Below are positions 31,821 through 44,092 of a stretch of DNA of 64,000 bases, one piece after another. Made by a program: the position numbers and the translations under genes. The notes under the pieces are model-generated. The model had not been told where the DNA came from. It did no database searches and saw only the letters and a list, made by a program, of their open reading frames with translations. Position 1 is the stretch's first letter, and each line of letters begins with the position of its first letter. This DNA is from Thermogymnomonas acidicola JCM 13583 (GTDB taxonomy: Archaea; Thermoplasmatota; Thermoplasmata; Thermoplasmatales; Thermoplasmataceae). Where the stretch lies: positions 62,001 to 126,000 of the forward strand of contig NZ_BBCP01000001.1 in the NCBI RefSeq assembly GCF_001316105.1, written 5' to 3'.

Positions 31821-32440
31821 TGTCGGAGGTAGAAGGGCCGTCGTGTTCGGCCTCAACGCACTGACTGCACAGAGGATCAGGCAGCTGCTTGATGCCGGTG
31901 CAGTGGTGGACCTCTATGTGCCCGGAGTGGAAGGCGTGGGCTCTGTGGTTGAGGACGTAAGGGGGGGGCTGTTAGGGGGGGCGCGGCCATCGTCGTTGTG
32001 CACACCGGCAGGGCTGACCTGGACAGGGCCATAGCAGTGGTGTGCAGGGAGAAGGGGGGGATACCGTGCAACACCGTGGACAGCCTGGACGGCAGTGTGG
32101 TATTCCCGGCGGTGTCCAGGCACGGAAACCTCACCGTTTCGGTATCGACTGATGGCCTTGTTCCATCCCTATCCGTCCACATCAGGGACAGGATCGACAG
32201 TGAGGTGCAGGTGGCATCGAGGGCCCTGCCTGTCCTCGCCTTCACAAGGGAAAGGATCAGGGAGATGGGCCTCAATACCAGGCCTCTGATGCGTGACATC
32301 CTCTCGGACAGCCGGTTCTGGGCCATGGTCGAGGCGGGGGGGCGCTGGAAGATGCCAGGGAGTTCTGCATGGAGAGGGTCAGGCAGGTGCTACATGAACG
32401 TGGGAAAGGGAGCGCCCCTTGCCATGTTGGGCAAAGTTAA
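31795..32440 (+). CDS. Precorrin-2 dehydrogenase/sirohydrochlorin ferrochelatase (Met8/CysG-N type), frame broken
   Basis: Makes sirohaem from precorrin-2. It starts 'MAYLPLMLDVGGRRAVVFGL' and has the NAD-binding Rossmann segment with 'CNTVDSLDGSVVFPAV', matching the CysG-N 'NxxD...F.PA' motif, and 'LTVSVSTDGLVPSLSVHIRD', matching 'iaISTgGksPvlar'. Frame changes at ~31970-31981 and ~32338 (G runs); corrected it ends at TAA 32438-32440. It overlaps cobA. Directly after it comes a TPP riboswitch. Confidence 0.9.
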
Positions 32441-32464
32441 TATGCCGTCTGGAAAATCAGCATG

Positions 32465-32552
32465 TGACCGGGGGCGCTTCGAAAGAGGCTGAGAGGCCGC
32501 ATGCGGCCGACCCTTTGAACCTGATCCGGGTAATACCGGCGGAGGGAGTGTC
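32465..32552 (+). promoter_or_regulatory. TPP riboswitch (THI box)
   Basis: The conserved THI-box core is present: GGCTGAGAGG (32488-32497), a CCGCATGCGG hairpin, ACCCTTTGAACCTGATCC (32510-32527) and GGGTAATACCGGCGGAGGGA (32528-32547). The 5' GGGGCGC at 32471-32477 completes the P2/P3 side. It lies 35 nt before the ATG of thi4. In archaea such elements are known from Thermoplasmatales; binding of thiamine pyrophosphate is expected to repress thi4, probably at translation since no terminator follows. Confidence 0.93.
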
Positions 32553-32585
32553 TTTTGGAGCTGTTCCAGGTCAGGAGACTGTGGA

Positions 32586-33394
32586 ATGGTGGAAAGAGAG
32601 GACATAGTGGAAGTGGATGAGGCACTGATAAGCCAGTGCATCCTTGAGGAGAGTTTGGAGTTCCTGAGGGACATAATAACTACCGACCTTGTAATCGTAG
32701 GTGCTGGGCCCTCAGGGCTCACGGCGTCCATCTATGCCTCCAGGGCAGGCCTGAAGACGGTGCTCATAGAGAGGAGGCTGAGTTTCGGCGGGGGGGGCAT
32801 GGGTGGCGGAGCCATGCACCTGCCAACACTGGTCATAGAAGAGCCGGCCACGGAGATACTGGACGATATAGGCTGCAGGTACAAAAGGCGAGGGGGGGAG
32901 GGCGTGGCCACAGTAGACTCGTCTGAACTTATGATCAGGCTGGCCAACGCGGCCATAGACGCTGGCGTGCGGTTCCTTCACGGTGTCACAGTCGATGACA
33001 TAGTGTTCAGGGAGGACGGTCCCAGGGTTGCGGGCGTTGCAATAGAGTGGACAGCATCGCAGATGCCTCGCTGCACACCGATCCCCTGTTCCTGAAAACA
33101 TCAGCGGTTCTGGACGCAACGGGCCATGATGCAGAGATAGTGTCTGTGGCCTCAAGGAAGGTGCCGGAGCTCAACATACTGCCAGTGGGTGAGAAGTCTG
33201 CAAGTTCTTCGTCATCCGAGAGGCAGGTGGTGGAGAAGACTGGCAGGGTGGCACCGGGCCTATACTGTGCTGGCATGGCAGTGTCTGAGGTCCATGGCCT
33301 CCCTAGAATGGGGGGGCCCATATTCGGTGCGATGCTCCTCTCCGGCCGCAAGGCCGCCAGGATAATAATCAGGGACCTGAGGGGGGGTGAGTGA
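32586..33394 (+). CDS. thi4: Thiazole synthase Thi4 (sulfide-dependent type), frame broken
   Basis: Forms the thiamine thiazole (ADT) from NAD and glycine. The N-terminal Rossmann motif '[19 protein letters not shown]' and '[20 protein letters not shown]' are clear. In '[15 protein letters not shown]' a His stands where yeast Thi4 has its sacrificial Cys, so this enzyme should use free sulfide and act catalytically like methanogen Thi4. A one-base loss near 33050 breaks the frame. The end '[18 protein letters not shown]' is typical. It is under a TPP riboswitch and downstream of the sulfide-producing operon. Confidence 0.93.
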
Positions 33395-33584
33395 GTTGCC
33401 CTTCCGCATTGATGTACAGAGGAACGGCGTTGTCAGGTGCGAGAAGTGCGGCCGCACGGTGCCGAACGACAGGGCGATCTTCATAAGGACCTGCTGCAAC
33501 AACAAGCCCAAGGCCTTCTGCAGCATGCAGTGCTACAGGGTCTGGGCCTCTGCGTGGCTCAGGAGGCAGGAGCAGATAGCCTGA
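33387..33584 (+). CDS. Small treble-clef/zinc-ribbon protein
   Basis: 65 residues from GTG 33387, overlapping the thi4 stop. Cysteines occur as 'CEKCGR', '[12 protein letters not shown]' and 'SMQCYRVW', giving at least six Cys that can form one or two metal sites. The remainder is basic with a C-terminal helix ([13 protein letters not shown]). Not a family I can name. Translational coupling to thi4 suggests it is under the same TPP control. Confidence 0.7.
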   Translation: MSELPFRIDVQRNGVVRCEKCGRTVPNDRAIFIRTCCNNKPKAFCSMQCYRVWASAWLRRQEQIA

Positions 33585-33722
33585 ACCCGTGGTTCCCTCA
33601 TTTTTTAAGGCAAGCAGCGGGGGGGCGCCGGTGCCTGCAAGGGTTTACCGCTTCCCCGGCACCCGTGAGGAATATGTATACACAAAAGTAGATAGGCTTA
33701 AACACCGATAATCCCCACAGAC

Positions 33723-35114
33723 ATGGTCACTGTTAGAAACAAGTACACCGGTGAGGAGATAGCAGAAATAGAGGACACTGACCTGGCCGGGGGGGCGGAG
33801 GAGGCCCTGAGGGTAGCGGTGAGAGCCTTCAGGGAAGTCTCATCGATGCCAGCGTACAGGAGGAGGGACTGCCTCTACTCCGTGTCAGAATACCTGAGGT
33901 CCAGGGAGGTGGAGTTCGCCAGGACAATATCAATGGAGGCAGGGAAGCCCATCAGGTACGCCAGGAAGGAGGTCAGGAGGGCTGAGTTCACAATACGCTC
34001 ATCGGGCGACGAGGCCATGAGGATACACGGCGAGACCGTGCCATTCGACGTGGAGCCGAGGGGGGGCGAGGGCAGGTTCGCCTACTTCGTCAGGGTGCCC
34101 ATCGGCCCTGTCCTATCCATCACACCTTTCAACGACCCGCTGAACTTGTTGCGCACAAGGTGGGCCCCGCCCTGGCAGCCGGCAACTCCATAATAAACAA
34201 GCCAACTACCCTGGCACCCCTATCCTCCATCAGGCTGCAGGAGGCCTTCGGGCAGTCCGGGTTTCCGGATGGGGGCCTTCCAGAACGTCATAGCCGGTGG
34301 CTCATCCAATGCGGTGAAGTTCCTGCTCGGGAGCAGCGAGATCAAGAAGGTCACTTTCACCGGTGGGATCGAGGCAGCGAGGTCGCTCGTGAGGGCCGGG
34401 GGGGGATCAAGAAGTACTCCATGGAGCTGGGGAGCAACTCCCCCCCCGTCATAGTGTTCGATGGGTCGGCATGGAGGGAGCACCTGGACGACATAGTGGA
34501 CGCAGCCTTCGAGTCCCAGGGCCAGAACTGCATCCACGCACAGAGGCTCCTCGTTGAGGAGAGCATAGCGGACGAATTCACCGACGCTCTGGTCGAGAGG
34601 GCCATGGGGGGGCTGAGGGTTGGAGATCCCCCTCGATGAGGACACGGACATAGGGCCCATGATAACCGAGGGCGAGGCAAGGAGGGTTGAGGAGTGGGTC
34701 ATGGAGGCGGAGAAGATGGGCGCGCAGGCCCTCACCGGCGGGAGAAGGGAAGGGGGGGCCATATACATGCCGACAGTGCTTGTTGACGTCCCGAGGGAGG
34801 CCAGGGTGTGGAGAGACGAGGTATTCGGGCCTGTCACCGTTGTGGAGAGGTTCAGGGACGCTGATGAAGCGGTGGGCCTTGCCAATTCAGTACCGTACGG
34901 CCTCCAGGCTGGAGTTTTCACCTCTGACCTGGGCACGGCCATGAGGTTGGTCGAGAGGCTCGAATACGGCGCAGTGCTGATAAACGACACGTCAGACTTC
35001 AGGGTCGACACGATGCCATTCGGGGGCATGAAGATGAGTGGCATAGGCAGGGAGGGCGTGAGGTTCGCTGTTGAGGAGATGACCGAGATAAAGCTTGCAA
35101 TATTCAGGAAGTGA
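33723..35114 (+). CDS. NAD(P)-dependent aldehyde dehydrogenase, frame broken
   Basis: ALDH superfamily, ~465 residues after joining. 'GPVLSITPFNDPLNL', 'GPALAAGNSIINKP', the glycine/Glu region 'KVTFTGGIEAARSL' with 'MELGSNSP', and the catalytic Cys in 'SQGQNCIHAQRLLV' are visible, as is the C-terminal 'TMPFGGMKMSGIGREGVRFA'. Frame breaks near 34160, 34272, 34399 and 34628. Thermoplasma relatives oxidise D-glyceraldehyde in the non-phosphorylating Entner-Doudoroff route, but lactaldehyde or succinate semialdehyde are possible. A TATA-like CTTAAAC sits at 33698. Confidence 0.88.
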
Positions 35115-35118
35115 ACAA

Positions 35119-36105
35119 TCACTCTGACCTGGATATGCTGACAAGGTCGGTGAGTGCTGCCTGAGCAGTCTCGATCTTGCCGGCCCCCCCAGGCCCCCCC
35201 ATGCTGTATATCTTCCCGAGCGTGTCGGTCTCGATCTCAATGGCGTTCATCACGCCCTTCACGTGCCTGAGGACGTCTCCATCATCCAGCACCTGCGGCC
35301 TGACCCAGGCCTCGTCCCTGTCAGCGTACACGAGGAGCTTCGTCCCGGATGCCGCTTCCTCCGCTGTGATGTTCCTTATGCCCTCCACTCTGATCCTGTC
35401 CATGGGGGTGGTCCCAGCCGAAGACGCTGGATATTATGGCAGCCTTCGCCGCAGCGTCGAAGCCGTCCACATCGTTGGTGGGATCGGCCTCCGCGTAGCC
35501 CCCCCTGGACTGGGCCTCCTTCAGGGCATCACTGTAGCTCAGTCCCTCGGACATCCTGGTGAGTATGTAGTTCGTGGTGCCGTTCAGTATGCCCCCCTTA
35601 CCCTCACTGGCCTGGCGCCGGGCAGGAGGTCGAGGATGTTGAATGACGGCGTTCCTGCCATTACGGTCCCCCCCTTGAACCTCACCTTCCTCCCGTTCTC
35701 GCTTGCAATGTGCATGAGCTCCCTGTACCTCAGGGCTATTGGGCCCTTGTTCGTTGTTATGACGTGCTTCCCGCTCTCCAGTGCAGCCTTCATGTAAGAG
35801 AAGGCCGGTTCAGCGTCCCTGTAGTTAACCCATGTGAACTCGCACACTATGTCCGCATCGGACGCCTTGATCCTTTCAACCACGTCCGATGAGGATATTG
35901 TCCTGTCAACGTTCCCCAGGTATTCCCTCACATGGCTTTCGTCCGTCATGTTAGTGTACCCGAACCTCATGTCCACGATCTCTGTGATCCTCGAGCCCTC
36001 CAGGCCCAGGGCCCTCCTCTTCGCGTTGAAGAGCTCGTAGAACCCCCCCTGACCGACGGTGCCGAAGCCTATGACCATTATCCTGTGTGTCCTGTGGGCC
36101 ATCAT
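35119..36105 (-). CDS. hom: Homoserine dehydrogenase, frame broken
   Basis: NAD(P)H-dependent reduction of aspartate semialdehyde, for threonine and methionine synthesis. The start '[16 protein letters not shown]' is the nucleotide fold; '[17 protein letters not shown]' and '[20 protein letters not shown]' followed by '[20 protein letters not shown]' are the catalytic signature. No ACT domain. Frame breaks at the C run 35589-35595 and near 35404. It converges with the aldehyde dehydrogenase gene. Confidence 0.93.
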
Positions 36106-36263
36106 GAAAACATGGATGATGGGCTATTCAAACTTGCGAACCGTACTGCCCTCACGGTCGCAGGGAATGGAAAGTGTGATGCATCATGCCCCCCCGCGGT
36201 GGAGAGGCCATATGAAGAGATGGGTGCCTGTGAATGCCCCATGCTGCCATGGCAGCATGGCAC

Positions 36264-38499
<2,236 letters not shown>

Positions 38500-38510
38500 T
38501 CAACTCTTAA

Positions 38511-38520
38511 TAGATATAAG
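38511..38520 (-). promoter_or_regulatory. TATA box of katG
   Basis: CTTATATCTA on the minus strand lies ~20 nt before ATG 38493 inside an AT-rich patch (38500-38580), consistent with a very short leader. Confidence 0.5.
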
Positions 38521-38581
38521 ATAGTAGTTAATAATGATTACTAATTTGTATTGGATAAACTAAAAATTGGGTTAACTAAAA

Positions 38582-38849
38582 ATGGCATGTGAGGGAAATA
38601 GCGGGGGGGACACCCGGGAGAACGTTTGGCATGCCCGGGCCCATGCAGCATTTCACTCCGGGCCCACTGCCTGGATCTCTACCCACACATGAGTTTGCTG
38701 GCCAGGCCAGTATGGTGGAGCACACAGGGGGCATTCCGCCTGGCATGCTGGAGCACTGGGGGCCTGCCGGTAGGTTCACCGCGAAAAATTCCGGAGGCGA
38801 TAAGGGATGTAATCGCGGGATAACGAGTTGCCATGGAAACCACATGTAG
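38582..38849 (+). CDS. Possible small Met/His/Pro/Gly-rich protein; otherwise unexplained GC-rich gap
   Basis: The 413-nt gap between katG and the permease is not empty sequence: an open frame (from ~38589, 86 residues) reads 'MPGPMQHFTPGPLPG', 'THEFAGQASMVEHTGG' and 'GMLEHWGPAGRFTAKNSGGD', rich in Met, His, Pro and Gly, with two CCGGGCCCA copies (38634-38642 and 38659-38667). A different frame from ATG 38582 is also open. The opposite strand is open too. I cannot tell which, if any, is expressed; TATA-like AT sequence lies at 38560-38580. Confidence 0.35.
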
Positions 38850-38873
38850 TTCATGGGGGGGAGCGGCCAGGCA

Positions 38874-38884
38874 ATATTTAAATA
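38874..38884 (+). promoter_or_regulatory. TATA box of the permease gene
   Basis: ATATTTAAATA at 38874-38884 precedes ATG 38907 by ~28 nt, fixing this start over the in-frame upstream codon at 38853. Confidence 0.6.
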
Positions 38885-38906
38885 CTGCCAGTTGCTAGCA
38901 GTGTGC

Positions 38907-40341
38907 ATGGCAACGGAGAGCCTGCCAAGGGGGGGCGTCCTTGGCTTCTGGTCAATAGTCTTCCTTTCGGTTGTGGCCATCTTTCCTGGCAGCATTTACA
39001 TAATCTCTTCCACAACCGCACTCACATTTGCCGGTGAGGCTGCCCCGCTCACCTTTGTCCTGGGGGGGACTGCACTCATGTTCTTCAACGTCATAGCGGT
39101 CTACATATTCTCCACAAAGGTCGTGAACGCGGGCGGCTTCTACAAATTCGTGCAGAAGGGCACGGGAAGTGCGGTGGCATCCCGGGCGGTTGCGTGGGAC
39201 CAGTTCATAGCCCAGATGTGCCCTGTCATAATCTCGTCCACGGTCTTCGGGTGGCTCATACCCGTAACAGCCAGCACACTCTTCAACGTGACACTGCCTG
39301 CGTTCTTGCCCTTCCTTGCCAGCATCGCGGTCATAGTGTACGTGTTCCTGCTGAGCTACTTCGGCATCAGGCTCTCCGCACTGATAGCAATGGCTGTGGG
39401 TGCCGCCCAGTTCATCTTCATAACCGCAGCAGGGATAATAATAGTGGCACACACGCACTACAATACCCTCGGTGCATTCAACATATCCAACTCCAGCGGT
39501 GGGCTCAGCGGTTTCTTCATAGGCATGGTGACAGGGCCGCTCACCGCTTACATCGGCTATTCCGCAGTGGTGCACTTCAGTGAAGAGGCGAAGTTCTCAA
39601 AGGGCACTATGAAAAAGGCAATAGTTACGTCCATACTCATCGCGGGCGTCTTCGAAACATTCATGATGTACGCAATAACCGTGGGCGTTCCCAGGTCAGA
39701 CCTCTCTTCTCTTGCTGGCACATACGCCCCCCCGGCCCTTATTGTGACCGACAGGTTTGCCGGCCTCGTGTTTGCGCTGGTGGTGCTGGTCATAGCCCTG
39801 CTGGGCCAGATCACATCGCCGCTGACATTCGGGAACGCTGCTGAGAGGATCCTCTACTCGCTCAGTAGGGACGGAATCCTGCCCGAATTCCTCTCTGAGA
39901 TACACCCCAGGTACAGGAGCCCACACAAAGCGTCAATCGTAGTTCTCGCCTTCGCACTGGCTGCAATACTCCTGACACAGGTCCCCCCCCGTACTCCACT
40001 ATGGAGTCCTGACCGGCTTTTTCTACGCAGTCGTGATATGGGCCACAGTCCTCACAGTCACGAACCTGATATACCACGTGGCAGTTAACCAGTCCCTTGC
40101 CTTCCTGACGCGCAGGCTCAGGGAGCTCAGCGTGGTGAAGCATATCGTTGGGCCAACCATCGGGTCTGCTTTCATAGTCATAATACTCTACTACACCTTC
40201 CTCGGGATAGCTTACCCGTTTGTGCTAGCCGCGCCGATAGTGGCCGTTTGGGACGCCATTGGCATTTATTTCGCGTACAGGAAACGCAAGGTGCCCCTGG
40301 GAGAGAGCGATGTGGAAACAGCAGCTGAACAGGCGGCATAG
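38907..40341 (+). CDS. APC-family amino acid permease, frame broken once
   Basis: About 475 residues, 12 predicted membrane helices. 'GFWSIVFLSVVAIFPGSIYI' is the helix-1 region, 'FTYIGYSAVVHFSEEAKFS'-like helix 6 and the cytoplasmic 'RILYSLSRDGILPEFLSEIH' plus 'YRSPHKASIVVLAFALA' are hallmarks of APC transporters. The C run at 39983-39990 shifts the frame; after it the protein continues 'STMESLTGFFYAVVIWATVL'. The end overlaps the aminotransferase gene, so the imported amino compound is probably its substrate (inference). Confidence 0.9.
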
Positions 40342-41515
40342 GGAGGGCAAAATTCAATCAGTGTTGCCAGGGGGGGCAATCTGTAACCTGGAAGGGAGTG
40401 AGAACCTGATAGTTGCAGGGGGGGCAGAGGGTGATTTCCTATACGATGAGGCCGGGAGGCGCTACATCAACTTCTCGGAGTCCACAAACATACTCGGGCA
40501 CAGGAACCCGGAGGTAATGAGAATAATATCCGAATGCATGAAGCAGGGCTTCATACACTATCCTCTCACCGTCTCGTTTCCGAAGGTCGCTGAAGAGGTC
40601 GCTGGTGGCATTGAGGGGGGGCTGTCCGGGATGCCCGGGGGGGCTTCCTGCGTTTTCACTTCTTCCGGGTCGGAGGCATGCGACGCTGCCCTGTCTGTTA
40701 TGTCAGGACTGGGCCCTGTGGTCACCGTGGAAGGAGGGTACCACGGGAACACCGGCCAGTTCATGAGGAAGAAGGAGACTGACAGGCTGAAATACGGGTC
40801 TGAATTTGAGATACCTTTCCCGCACGACGAATCTGTGCTGGGCGAAATGGAGGCCCTTGTAAGGAAAGGCGCGCGCTCGATCATTGTGGAACCGGTCCAG
40901 GCTGAGGGAGGCTTCAGGAAGGTCTACGATTCCTTCCTGAGGGACTCCGGAGGGACTTTTCCGATCTGGTGATCTGCGTGGATGAGTGCTACACCGGCTT
41001 CGGCAAGACTGGCCGCCCGTTCTCTTACCAGTGGTTCGGCATCAGGCCGGATATCCTCGTCATAGGTAAGGCCTTGGGTGGGGGGCCTGCCTGTCGGAAT
41101 GGCTATATTCGATGGGCACATGAGAGAATCACCTGTACTGGGTGCATTCAGGAACGGGGCTTTCGGCTCTTCAGCCGGAAATGTCATGGCACTGCATGTT
41201 GCGCGGTATATCATATCAGTTGTTTCGGAACCCAGATTTCTGAGGGGGGGTGTAGAGAGCAGGTCACGTATCATTGACAGTTCAGGGGAGGCCCTGAAGA
41301 GGAGGCTGAGGGGGATGGGCCTGGTGAGGGGCTTAGGTCTCAGCAGCAGAAACGAGGCATCCCTCTTCCACGGTATGCTCATGGAAAGGGGGGGGTGTTT
41401 GCGACTCCCATGAGTGACGCTGTAAGGATATGCCCACCACTCACCGTAGGTGTGGAAAACCTGAGGGCCGGAATCGGGGGAGATGGAAGAGGCGCTGCAG
41501 GAGCTCGAACATTGA
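40310..41515 (+). CDS. Class III aminotransferase (PLP), frame broken
   Basis: Fold-type I PLP enzyme of the GABA/ornithine/GSA aminotransferase group. 'FSESTNILGHRNPEV', 'FTSSGSEACDAALSV', 'VEGGYHGNTGQF', 'IIVEPVQAEGG', 'VICVDECYTGFGKTGRPF' and the PLP lysine in 'LVIGKALGG' follow in order. Frame breaks near 40953, 41085 and 41395. Corrected, it ends '...GEMEEALQELEH' at 41513-41515. It overlaps the permease, suggesting use of an imported amino acid or amine as amino donor. Exact substrate unknown. Confidence 0.88.
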
Positions 41516-41868
41516 ACGGTGCAACACTGTGGGCTACCCTGCAGAGGGCTTTGAGATTCTTTTCTAAAATGAAACGAGAACACGTGGGATTTCTGAATAG
41601 ATGAAGATAAATTTGAACCTGTATGAGAGAAAAAATGTAGATCGGCCAAAACACTCTCAATCAGCGTAAGCACCCTAGTGTACAAATCCACTTTATCCTG
41701 GACGCTCTGCTAGGAGTAGCACACTTCATGAACGGTGAAACAAGTGTTCGGCCATGCTCAGCAGAGCACTTATTGCTTTGAGCCTCCCTTTAAAGCAAAT
41801 CTCTAAACTGGAAGGCTGGATAAAAATATGGATACGGTGGTATGACATTTATATATAAATTATCTGAA
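41516..41868. other. Intergenic 353 nt, no gene seen
   Basis: AT-rich tail between two convergent genes. I find no conserved ORF, tRNA-like fold or clear terminator; T-rich stretches (41551-41562, 41786-41795 region) could end transcription from either side. The opposite-strand frame overlapping 41379-41660 is only a shadow of the aminotransferase. Confidence 0.4.
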
Positions 41869-43154
41869 CTATCTCGCCTTTCTAACTGCAAGTACAGTGA
41901 GACCTGCTAGCAAAGCAAATATGGACATTGCGTACACCCCAGAGACGAATGAGCCTGTCAAAGTATCGAGGCCACCAACAACTATTGGCCCAACTATGCC
42001 TCCTAGGTTTCCCAGTGCGTTAATAAGTCCTATCGAAGCGGAAGCACTCTCCTGACAAGCGCTTCCTGCGGGATTGTCCAGAATGCAGGCAGGAAGGTAA
42101 ATATTCCTATTGCCGAGATGGTGAACATTATAAATGATAGTGCCGGTATTCTTATGGTGAAGGCGCTGAGCGCAAGTCCAGCAAAGGCAACGAAGAATAT
42201 GGTCGCGGTTAGCCTCTTCCTTATGCCCTTTCTATCCGAGTAGCGGGATATGAATATTAGGGCAATGGCCGCAACAACGTATGGTATGTCGGATAGAAAG
42301 CTTGATTCTGCCGCGGAGACGTGGGAGAAGGAGCTTATTATGGTAGGAAGCCAGATCGTGTAGCCGTAGAGTGCCGTCACCCCGAAGAAGTATACCAACA
42401 CAAGTATGATCACATCTCTATCAACCAGGGCCTTCCTCCACGGTACCTTTGTGGGCTTTTCTTCCTGCTCTTCCTGCAGCCTTTTTATGAGTGCATCCCT
42501 ATCTTCCTCGCTCATCCATCTTGCCTGTTCTGGAAAATCCGTGAGCACAAAGTAGAATATTGGTATGGAGACAAGTGCGAGTGCGCCCTCTATTATGAAG
42601 AGGTACCTCCAGCCAAGATAATTTCCATAGGCAGTGAACACGGATCCCGCTATGAGGCCTCCGAATATGCCTGCCACCGGTATTCCAGCGTTGAAGAAGC
42701 TGTTGGCAAGGCCTCTCTCCTCCTTGGTGAACCAGAGGGCAAGGAACAGCATTGTACCTGCATAGAAAGGCGCTTCTGCCAGGCCCAGAAGAAACCTTAG
42801 CAGGTAAACTTCAGGTACGTTCCTTACAAAGGATGTGGCTATGGTTATAACTCCCCATGCACCAAAGGCTATGGCGAATATTTTCCTAACGCCCATTCTG
42901 TTAACCTGTAGGTTGGTGAACACTTGTGGTATTGCGTATGCGACAAAGAAGAGTGCAGAGGCAACTCCCGCTATAAATGAAGCAGTTGATGGTGGGGGGG
43001 CGCCTATGTCCTGAAACATGCCTGCATCTATGGCATATGAAAGGTTTACTCTGTCGAGGAAGTTGACCACGTAAAGGTAGAAGAGCATGGGTGTGAGCCT
43101 CATGAGCCTCGTCCTGTAAGACCTTAGAGTCCCAGTGCTCCTCAAAGCCTCCAT
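41869..43154 (-). CDS. MFS transporter of the anion:cation symporter (ACS) type, frame broken near end
   Basis: About 430 residues, 12 helices. '[17 protein letters not shown]' is the ACS signature near the N-terminus, then '[16 protein letters not shown]' and '[14 protein letters not shown]'. The visible frame stops at 42030, but a one- or two-base change there continues '[20 protein letters not shown]' to TAG at 41869-41871, giving the full 12th helix. ACS carriers import organic acids such as hexuronates, glucarate or phthalate, in line with the neighbouring sugar-acid kinase. Confidence 0.9.
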
Positions 43155-43374
43155 AATAATTACATGTCCTTAACTATATTTAAGTTTATAGCTTGATTTG
43201 AATAGAATATTTATGCCGAACTGTTTAAAATATATAAAGTTTCAAAATTAACCAGATTAGAAAATATTATCTGAGAGAACGAATTACATACTACCATGCA
43301 ACGTGATATACAATAGTTTATTGGTGAACATGTTCTGACTTCTCAATTTATATAACGCAATCCATTGTATACAT
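43155..43374. promoter_or_regulatory. Divergent regulatory region of the catabolic cluster
   Basis: AT-rich 220 nt between the leftward MFS gene and the rightward regulator. Toward the right, TTTATATA (43347-43354) is ~22 nt before the GTG start at 43375. Toward the left, CTTAAATATAG (minus strand, around 43170-43182) precedes the MFS start. Another AT block at 43228-43245 and a TGTATACA (43367-43374) palindrome next to the start may be regulator sites. Confidence 0.5.
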
Positions 43375-44092
43375 GTGATATTGAGAGTTACGCTACGACA
43401 CATAGATTGCTGGAGCACGGTACTGTCCAGTTACGATGGGGGGGTCGTCGGTGAACTCCTGAATCAGAATATCGGTAATGATAGCCTGGTAGCAAGTGTT
43501 GTTTTCCACTCCTTAGTCTCAGGATCCAGCAGCACATGGGCATCTCTGGTCGGTGATCTGAAGTCGCATCCATCCATATACAAGATCAGACATGTTGAAA
43601 CGATAGAGAGGGGGTAGGTCATTGCTGGTTCAGTTCGTTGCAACTAGAAACAAGGCAATGTCAGATCTTGTGGGGAGATTTGAGTGTCCAGCCTTCAGGG
43701 AGTACTTTCATAATGGGCTTGAAACGTGGGTCATACTCTCATGGGCAGATAACTGGAAAGCCCTGTTGGGAGAGATATCATCACTGGGAGAAGTGGCCAG
43801 AGTAGATACTTTTGACCAGAGGTTGCACTCACAATTCTTCTTTTCATCTTATACGGAACTTACTGGTGAGGAGAGGAAAATCATTGAATCAGCATTTCTG
43901 GCTGGATTTTACAGATATCCGAGAACCATAAAGTTAGAAGATCTGGCAATATCAACGGGTAAGTGCAAATCCGATCTCTCGAGAAGGCTCAGGAGAATAA
44001 CCGGAAAGCTCATCGCACGTTATCTCCTCACAGAGAACATGCTGGGTGGCCTGAACCGTGAGGAGCAGGAAGAGAAGAGTGTGGCCAGATGA
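43375..44092 (+). CDS. HTH_10 (Bat-like) transcriptional regulator, frame broken once
   Basis: About 239 residues. The C-terminal 'LTGEERKIIESAFLAGFYRY' and 'IKLEDLAISTGKCKSDLSRR' form the bacterio-opsin-activator HTH_10 domain; the first ~165 residues form a beta-rich sensor-like part. A single extra G at 43610-43614 splits the frame. GTG 43375 is supported by the TATA box 22 nt upstream. The stop overlaps the ATG of the DUF1537 kinase gene, so it probably controls this cluster and the divergent MFS carrier. Confidence 0.8.

Noticed and set aside
41379-41660. Minus-strand 93-codon frame after the aminotransferase
   Set aside because: It overlaps the aminotransferase end, lacks a promoter and its sequence is low-complexity Ser/Pro/Phe.
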